From assembly GCF_000474275.2 (NCBI RefSeq), contig NZ_ATAE01000056.1:62001-126000 (forward strand): 64,000 nucleotides of DNA, given 5' to 3'. Every line of letters starts with the position of its first letter. Within the stretch, counting starts at the first letter, position 1. Shown one piece after another: positions 60,300 through 64,000 of this stretch. Position numbers and translations under genes: made by a program. Source of the DNA: Alkalihalophilus marmarensis DSM 21297 (GTDB lineage Bacteria; Bacillota; Bacilli; Bacillales; Bacillaceae_D). The notes below the pieces were generated by a model. The model saw nothing but the letters and a program-made list of their open reading frames with translations, was not told the origin of the DNA and searched no databases.

Positions 60300-61523
60300 A
60301 TGAATCAAAATCCAATTGATGAACAGCAAGGAAAAATGACAGCGAAGCAGCGTTTAAGCGCCACGATGGGAGCGGCTTTCTTAATGGCCACCTCAGCTAT
60401 AGGGCCTGGCTTTTTAACGCAGACAGCTGTATTCACCGAGCAGCTGTTAGCTAGTTTTGCTTTTATTATTTTAGCTTCAATTATTTTAGATATTGGTGCT
60501 CAAATGAACATCTGGCGTATTATTGCTGTTTCAAAAATGCGCGGACAAGAGATCGCGAATGCGGTTCTGCCGGGCCTTGGCTACGTTGTTGCTTTCTTTA
60601 TAGTGCTAGGAGGTCTTGCTTTTAATATCGGGAATGTCGCTGGGGGCGGACTTGGGGTCAATGCGTTAATGGGGCTTGATCCAAGAATCGGTGCTGTAAT
60701 GACCGGTGTGATTTGTATCGTTATTTTTACGCTTAAAGAAGCGAATGTAGCAATGGATAAAATTGTGCGTTATTTAGGCGCTGTTATGATTTTACTAACT
60801 CTTTATGTAATGTTTGTAAGTAATCCTCCTTATGCAGAGGCTGCTATCCGTACAGTGGCACCGCTTGAAATTGATTTTCTGGCGTTAATTACAGTCGTAG
60901 GTGGTACGGTTGGAGGCTATATTACGTTTGCCGGTGGTCACCGCTTGCTTGAGGCAGGTATTTCTGGTAAAGAAAATATCCGTCACGTTACAAATACAGC
61001 GATTTCAGGCATTGTTGTTGCTTCTATTATGCGTTTTATTTTATTCCTTGCCGTCCTTGGGGTGGTTTCAGCAGGCTTTGCTTTAAATGCAGAGAACCCT
61101 ACTGCTTCTGTATTCCAAATAGCTGCAGGTGAGGTTGGTTACCGTATTTTTGGTTTAGTGTTATGGTTTGCTGGGATTACGTCTGTTATTGGTGCAGCTT
61201 ATACATCTGTATCCTTCTTAACAACATTCCATAAAAGCATTGAGAAAAATAAAAATTATTGGACGATCGGCTTCATTGTCTTCTCAACAGCTGTCTTTGC
61301 CTTTATCGGCCGCCCTGTTACCTTGTTAATTTTAGCGGGGGCATTCAATGGATTAATTCTTCCATTAACGTTATCATGTGTGCTTCTTGCGGCACACCGT
61401 TCACGAATTGTCGGCGATTATAAGCACCCTATTTGGATGACGATCTTTGGTGCGATCATTGTTATTTTAACAACATACTTAGGTATTCACACGTTGACTC
61501 AAATGATTCCACAGCTATTCTAA
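60300..61523 (+). CDS. ycsG: NRAMP-family transporter YcsG
   Basis: The 407-residue membrane protein has about eleven helices. Its N-terminal TSAIGPGFLTQTAVFTEQL resembles the metal-binding helix of NRAMP transporters, but it lacks their DPGN motif. YcsG-type proteins travel with pxpABC, so 5-oxoproline or a related organic solute, not a metal, may be the cargo (inference). The ATG at 60300 follows AAAGGGTGAT; an in-frame GTG at 60291 is less likely. pxpA follows after 39 bp. Confidence 0.87.
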   Translation: MNQNPIDEQQGKMTAKQRLSATMGAAFLMATSAIGPGFLTQTAVFTEQLLASFAFIILASIILDIGAQMNIWRIIAVSKMRGQEIANAVLPGLGYVVAFFIVLGGLAFNIGNVAGGGLGVNALMGLDPRIGAVMTGVICIVIFTLKEANVAMDKIVRYLGAVMILLTLYVMFVSNPPYAEAAIRTVAPLEIDFLALITVVGGTVGGYITFAGGHRLLEAGISGKENIRHVTNTAISGIVVASIMRFILFLAVLGVVSAGFALNAENPTASVFQIAAGEVGYRIFGLVLWFAGITSVIGAAYTSVSFLTTFHKSIEKNKNYWTIGFIVFSTAVFAFIGRPVTLLILAGAFNGLILPLTLSCVLLAAHRSRIVGDYKHPIWMTIFGAIIVILTTYLGIHTLTQMIPQLF

Positions 61524-61562
61524 TGATAGAGAAAAAATGAACTTTTTTGAGGGAGTGAGAGG

Positions 61563-62321
61563 ATGACGAGAGTAGATCTAAACTGTGATTTAGGGGAAAG
61601 TTTTGGAGCTTATAAAATAGGGCAGGATGAATTTATTTTAGATCATATCAGCTCGGCAAATGTGGCTTGCGGCTACCATGCTGGTGATCATAATGTGATG
61701 GCACAAACAGTTAAGATGGCTAAAGAAAGAGGAGTGAGCATCGGAGCTCACCCTGGCTTTCAAGATTTAATGGGCTTTGGCAGACGGCAGATCCAAACGA
61801 GTTCAGAGGATATTTATCACTTTGTTATCTATCAAATTAATGCCCTGAAAGGTTTTTGTCACTTAAATAATGTCTCAATGAAGCATGTTAAACCACATGG
61901 TGCACTATTTAATATGGCGGCAAAGGATCCTGTGATGGCGAAGGCGATCGCACAGGCTGTCCATGATACGGATCCGTCGCTTGTGTTATTTGGCCTATCA
62001 GGAAGTGAGCTTACAAAGGCAGGAGAAGAATTGGGATTAACGGTGGCAAATGAAGTATTCGCTGATCGTACCTATCAGCCGGATGGCTCTTTAACACCGC
62101 GCACAGAAGCGAATGCATTAATCCATGATACAAATGCAGCGGTAGAGCAGGTACTGCAGATGGTGAAAGAAGGCACCGTTACAGCAGTTGACGGTTCTAT
62201 CGTTAAGATTAAAGCAGACACGGTATGCATCCACGGAGATGGTGAGAATGCATTATCTTTTGCGCAAACCTTACGAGAGGTCCTCACAAACGAAGGGATT
62301 ACGATCGCTCCTGTAAAATAG
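61563..62321 (+). CDS. pxpA: 5-oxoprolinase subunit PxpA (YcsF)
   Basis: PxpA (LamB/YcsF family) is the hydrolase component acting with PxpBC. The 252-residue protein begins [20 protein letters not shown] and has [31 protein letters not shown] and VKPHGALFN, the conserved metal- and substrate-binding segments. Length is normal. In B. subtilis ycsF is first in the operon; here it comes last, after ycsG, and the DUF1445 gene ycsI is missing. Confidence 0.94.
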   Translation: MTRVDLNCDLGESFGAYKIGQDEFILDHISSANVACGYHAGDHNVMAQTVKMAKERGVSIGAHPGFQDLMGFGRRQIQTSSEDIYHFVIYQINALKGFCHLNNVSMKHVKPHGALFNMAAKDPVMAKAIAQAVHDTDPSLVLFGLSGSELTKAGEELGLTVANEVFADRTYQPDGSLTPRTEANALIHDTNAAVEQVLQMVKEGTVTAVDGSIVKIKADTVCIHGDGENALSFAQTLREVLTNEGITIAPVK

Positions 62322-62326
62322 CACGT

Positions 62327-62356
62327 AAAAAAGAGAGTCCGGAGACTCTCTTTTTG
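62327..62356 (+). terminator. Intrinsic terminator after pxpA
   Basis: AAAGAGAGTC and GACTCTCTTT form a 10-bp stem with a four-base loop, followed by TTG. Confidence 0.8.
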
Positions 62357-62381
62357 TGTTACATGAAATAGTTATAGGTGA

Positions 62382-63254
62382 TTATTGCTTTAATTTATAA
62401 GCAGTTAACTGATGAACTTCAGTAAATCCCGCTTTTAGATAAGAATGAAGTGCAGCTTTTTGATTATTATTGACACATAGAGTAATCTCCTCGATCTCCT
62501 TGTAAGAAAATAATGCTCGTATCCCGCTTTGCAGCAATTGTGCGCCGATTCCTTTTCTTCGATAAGCCTCATCAACAGCTAAGAAGTGGATATCCCCTTC
62601 CTTAAAAGAGGGGCTCGCCGTCACATAAATATACCCAATGGTCTGATCTTTTTCTTCTGCAGCCAGAAGCTGGTTGGTGCTAGATTGGGCCTTCCACATC
62701 TCTTCAGCGCTGAAGTAAGTGTTAGGAAACGTTTTATCGTGCAGTGCTTTAAAAGAGGCAAAATGATGCTCAGCGGGCTTATGATATACAACACTCCTAT
62801 TACCTAGAGCAGCTTCATTTTTACGTACAGTCAAAATCGTATGCTGTCCAGTTTTTCTAGCACCGATATGGGTCATAAAAGGATGAGCATAGTTATGAGC
62901 CTGGTTGTAGAAGCCATTATAGGTTAGCGGAGGGAGGTCAGCTGCTAGCTGTTCCCACATCGCATAAGCAACTCCTTCCCAATCTTGAACAGATACGAAA
63001 GGTCCCCAAATTTCTGCTTCATTTTCATTCAGGTCAATATCTAGACCTAGAAAGCCAACCATTTCACCATCTTCAAAAGCCGCGATGCAGGAACGTTCTA
63101 ATGGCAGGTCTGAGAATTCTTGTTCCAAAGTATGGGCAATTTCATCAGCAGATTCTCCACAATAGCCGACATGATGTTCCTTTAAACCATTTAATCTTGC
63201 AAGAAAAGAAGCGGCTTCCTTGCTTGCAAATTGACGGGTAAACGTAATCAACAT
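62382..63254 (-). CDS. GNAT acetyltransferase with two tandem domains
   Basis: The 290-residue protein has a C-terminal GNAT domain with IHFLAVDEAYRRKGIGAQLL (the acetyl-CoA loop R-R-K-G-I-G) and ALHSYLKAGF. The N-terminal half (about 1-140) has the same fold rhythm (CIAAFEDGEMVGFLGLDID) but no intact R-x-x-G-x-G loop, so it is probably a degenerate GNAT domain. The substrate is unknown. It is convergent with pxpA. Confidence 0.82.
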   Translation of the reverse strand: MLITFTRQFASKEAASFLARLNGLKEHHVGYCGESADEIAHTLEQEFSDLPLERSCIAAFEDGEMVGFLGLDIDLNENEAEIWGPFVSVQDWEGVAYAMWEQLAADLPPLTYNGFYNQAHNYAHPFMTHIGARKTGQHTILTVRKNEAALGNRSVVYHKPAEHHFASFKALHDKTFPNTYFSAEEMWKAQSSTNQLLAAEEKDQTIGYIYVTASPSFKEGDIHFLAVDEAYRRKGIGAQLLQSGIRALFSYKEIEEITLCVNNNQKAALHSYLKAGFTEVHQLTAYKLKQ

Positions 63255-63580
63255 TTATCACTCCTAGAACCTTCATCCAGTGCTTAAATCGTAGCAAATA
63301 TTGGTTATAATCTGTCTATTTTTTAACAATAAAGACGGTCAAAACTCGAATTGGTGCTAAGGTCTTAACTGATTAAGGCAATTTAATCCATTTATCCCAT
63401 TGGTTTATAAAATGAGCGTGCTATAGTTAAAAAGATGCTAATTATGGTGAATAAATAACGATTTCTAAAGAAGTGGAATATAAGGGAAAATCTAAAAATA
63501 AATCGTAAACTGCTTAAATATAATAAGCGATTTTAAACAGAAACGTCTCTTTAAAAAATCTAAAGTGGGTGATGGGGGAA
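63255..63580. other. Intergenic region upstream of the LXG gene
   Basis: This 326-bp A/T-rich spacer lies between divergent genes. The only element I can support is a plus-strand promoter candidate, listed separately. No conserved repeat or gene is seen. Confidence 0.5.
63400..63427 (+). promoter_or_regulatory. Candidate promoter of the LXG toxin gene
   Basis: TTGGTT (63400-63405) and TATAGT (63422-63427) are separated by 16 bp, about 150 bp before the start codon. Confidence 0.35.
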
Positions 63581-64000
63581 ATGAAAGTATTAGATGTGAG
63601 TGCTCTTGATTTTGCCATTGATGAAACAAAACGCACTCTCACAAAACAAAGCGAACAGATCCAGCAAATTGAACAAGCAATAAAATCATTCACATCACTT
63701 CAAGATTCCTTTAAAGGGAGCGGGGCTGATGCTATTCGTTCGTTTTACGAAGAATGCCACCAGCCATTTTTATTGTTATTCCAAGCCGTCATTGATGAGT
63801 ATTCCTCGATTCTTGATCAGATCAAAGGGGCAATGTATTCGTTTGAGCCAGCACCGAATGGTTTTATTCATCAACAATTTTTAGACGATGACTTAAACCA
63901 AGGATTAGAGCAGGCAAGAAATACAACCATGTATCTGACTGATCAGGCGAATTCAATTATGCAGCGTGTATCAGATATTCTACATCTGCCGCGTGTTAGC
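63581..64000 (+). CDS. LXG-domain polymorphic toxin, N-terminal part (cut by window edge)
   Basis: The frame from the ATG at 63581 (preceded by GATGGGGGA) is open for all 140 codons to the window end. It begins MKVLDVSALDFAIDETKRTL. It then has a long helical region with LQDSFKGSGADAIRSFYEEC, HQPFLLLFQAVIDEY and SFEPAPNGFIHQQFL, the LXG domain pattern of Bacillus toxins such as YeeF and YobL. LXG domains direct export through the type VII (Yuk/Ess) system. The C-terminal toxin domain, usually a nuclease, and the immunity gene lie beyond the window. Confidence 0.88.
   Translation, partial: MKVLDVSALDFAIDETKRTLTKQSEQIQQIEQAIKSFTSLQDSFKGSGADAIRSFYEECHQPFLLLFQAVIDEYSSILDQIKGAMYSFEPAPNGFIHQQFLDDDLNQGLEQARNTTMYLTDQANSIMQRVSDILHLPRVS

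Overview
The window reads as a chromosomal segment of a Bacillaceae species. The gatCAB-dgkB-rlmCD block, bceRSAB, des-desK-desR, the kip/pxp (5-oxoproline) genes, DUF3219, CtaG/DUF2243 and an LXG toxin gene are all typical of Bacillus and relatives. Ribosome binding sites are strong AGGAGG-type sequences and TTG/GTG starts are common. The gene set (TRAP-type binding protein, GlnRS beside GatCAB) would suit the alkaliphilic or halotolerant side of the family, but that is inference. I saw no rRNA, tRNA, CRISPR array, transposase or prophage.

Layout. 1-6.3 kb: gatC-gatA-gatB, a 25-residue membrane ORF, dgkB and rlmCD. 6.3-7.0 kb: a zone of decayed gene pieces. 7-16.6 kb: small regulators (AraC-GyrI, double-MerR, LysR), a MetE-like methyltransferase, a frameshifted YdeI-family gene, a tRNA-dihydrouridine synthase, two histidine phosphatases and small membrane proteins. 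16.6-21.1 kb (minus): bceRSAB-type antimicrobial-peptide sensing and export module with a recognisable BceR box. 21.2-29 kb: methyltransferase, GNAT, VOC, membrane and secreted proteins, glnS (minus), an FG-GAP-like protein and selO. 29.1-30.3 kb: a six-repeat lectin-like propeller protein. 30.5-33.4 kb: des-desK-desR membrane-fluidity system. 33.8-39.2 kb: sulfatase, DUF2243-ctaG, and an OmpR-type two-component system. 39.3-44.4 kb: cobalamin riboswitch followed by a five-gene Nik/Opp-type ABC importer, probably for cobalt. 44.6-47.3 kb: MMPL transporter and a small haem-oxidase-like membrane protein. 47.3-49.8 kb (minus): three prepilin-like proteins, one with a long shell-like C-terminal region. 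50-57.5 kb: TraB-family protein, zinc ribbon, orphan TRAP binding protein, OYE-family oxidoreductase, twin-P-loop protein, a repeat cassette, and an alpha/beta hydrolase. 57.6-62.3 kb: pxpB-pxpC, IclR regulator, ycsG transporter and pxpA. 63.6 kb to the end: the N-terminal part of an LXG polymorphic toxin, cut by the window edge.

The most unusual signals are not genes. Three intergenic spacers (24.3, 33.5 and 51.5 kb) carry the same degenerate array of TGCG-centred units at exact 21-bp spacing. Each has one 19-bp step at the same place, a conserved AGCACAATT block 34 bp after it, and a shared end sequence. A fourth spacer (4.67-4.77 kb) has a different word, TTCGAAC, also at exact 21-bp spacing. 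Separately, the same GTTCAT-N5-GTTCAT direct repeat lies 10 bp upstream of the -10 element of both the 37-kb two-component operon and the MMPL operon 7.5 kb away, which suggests a small local regulon. All product names are from reading the sequence; no database search was possible.
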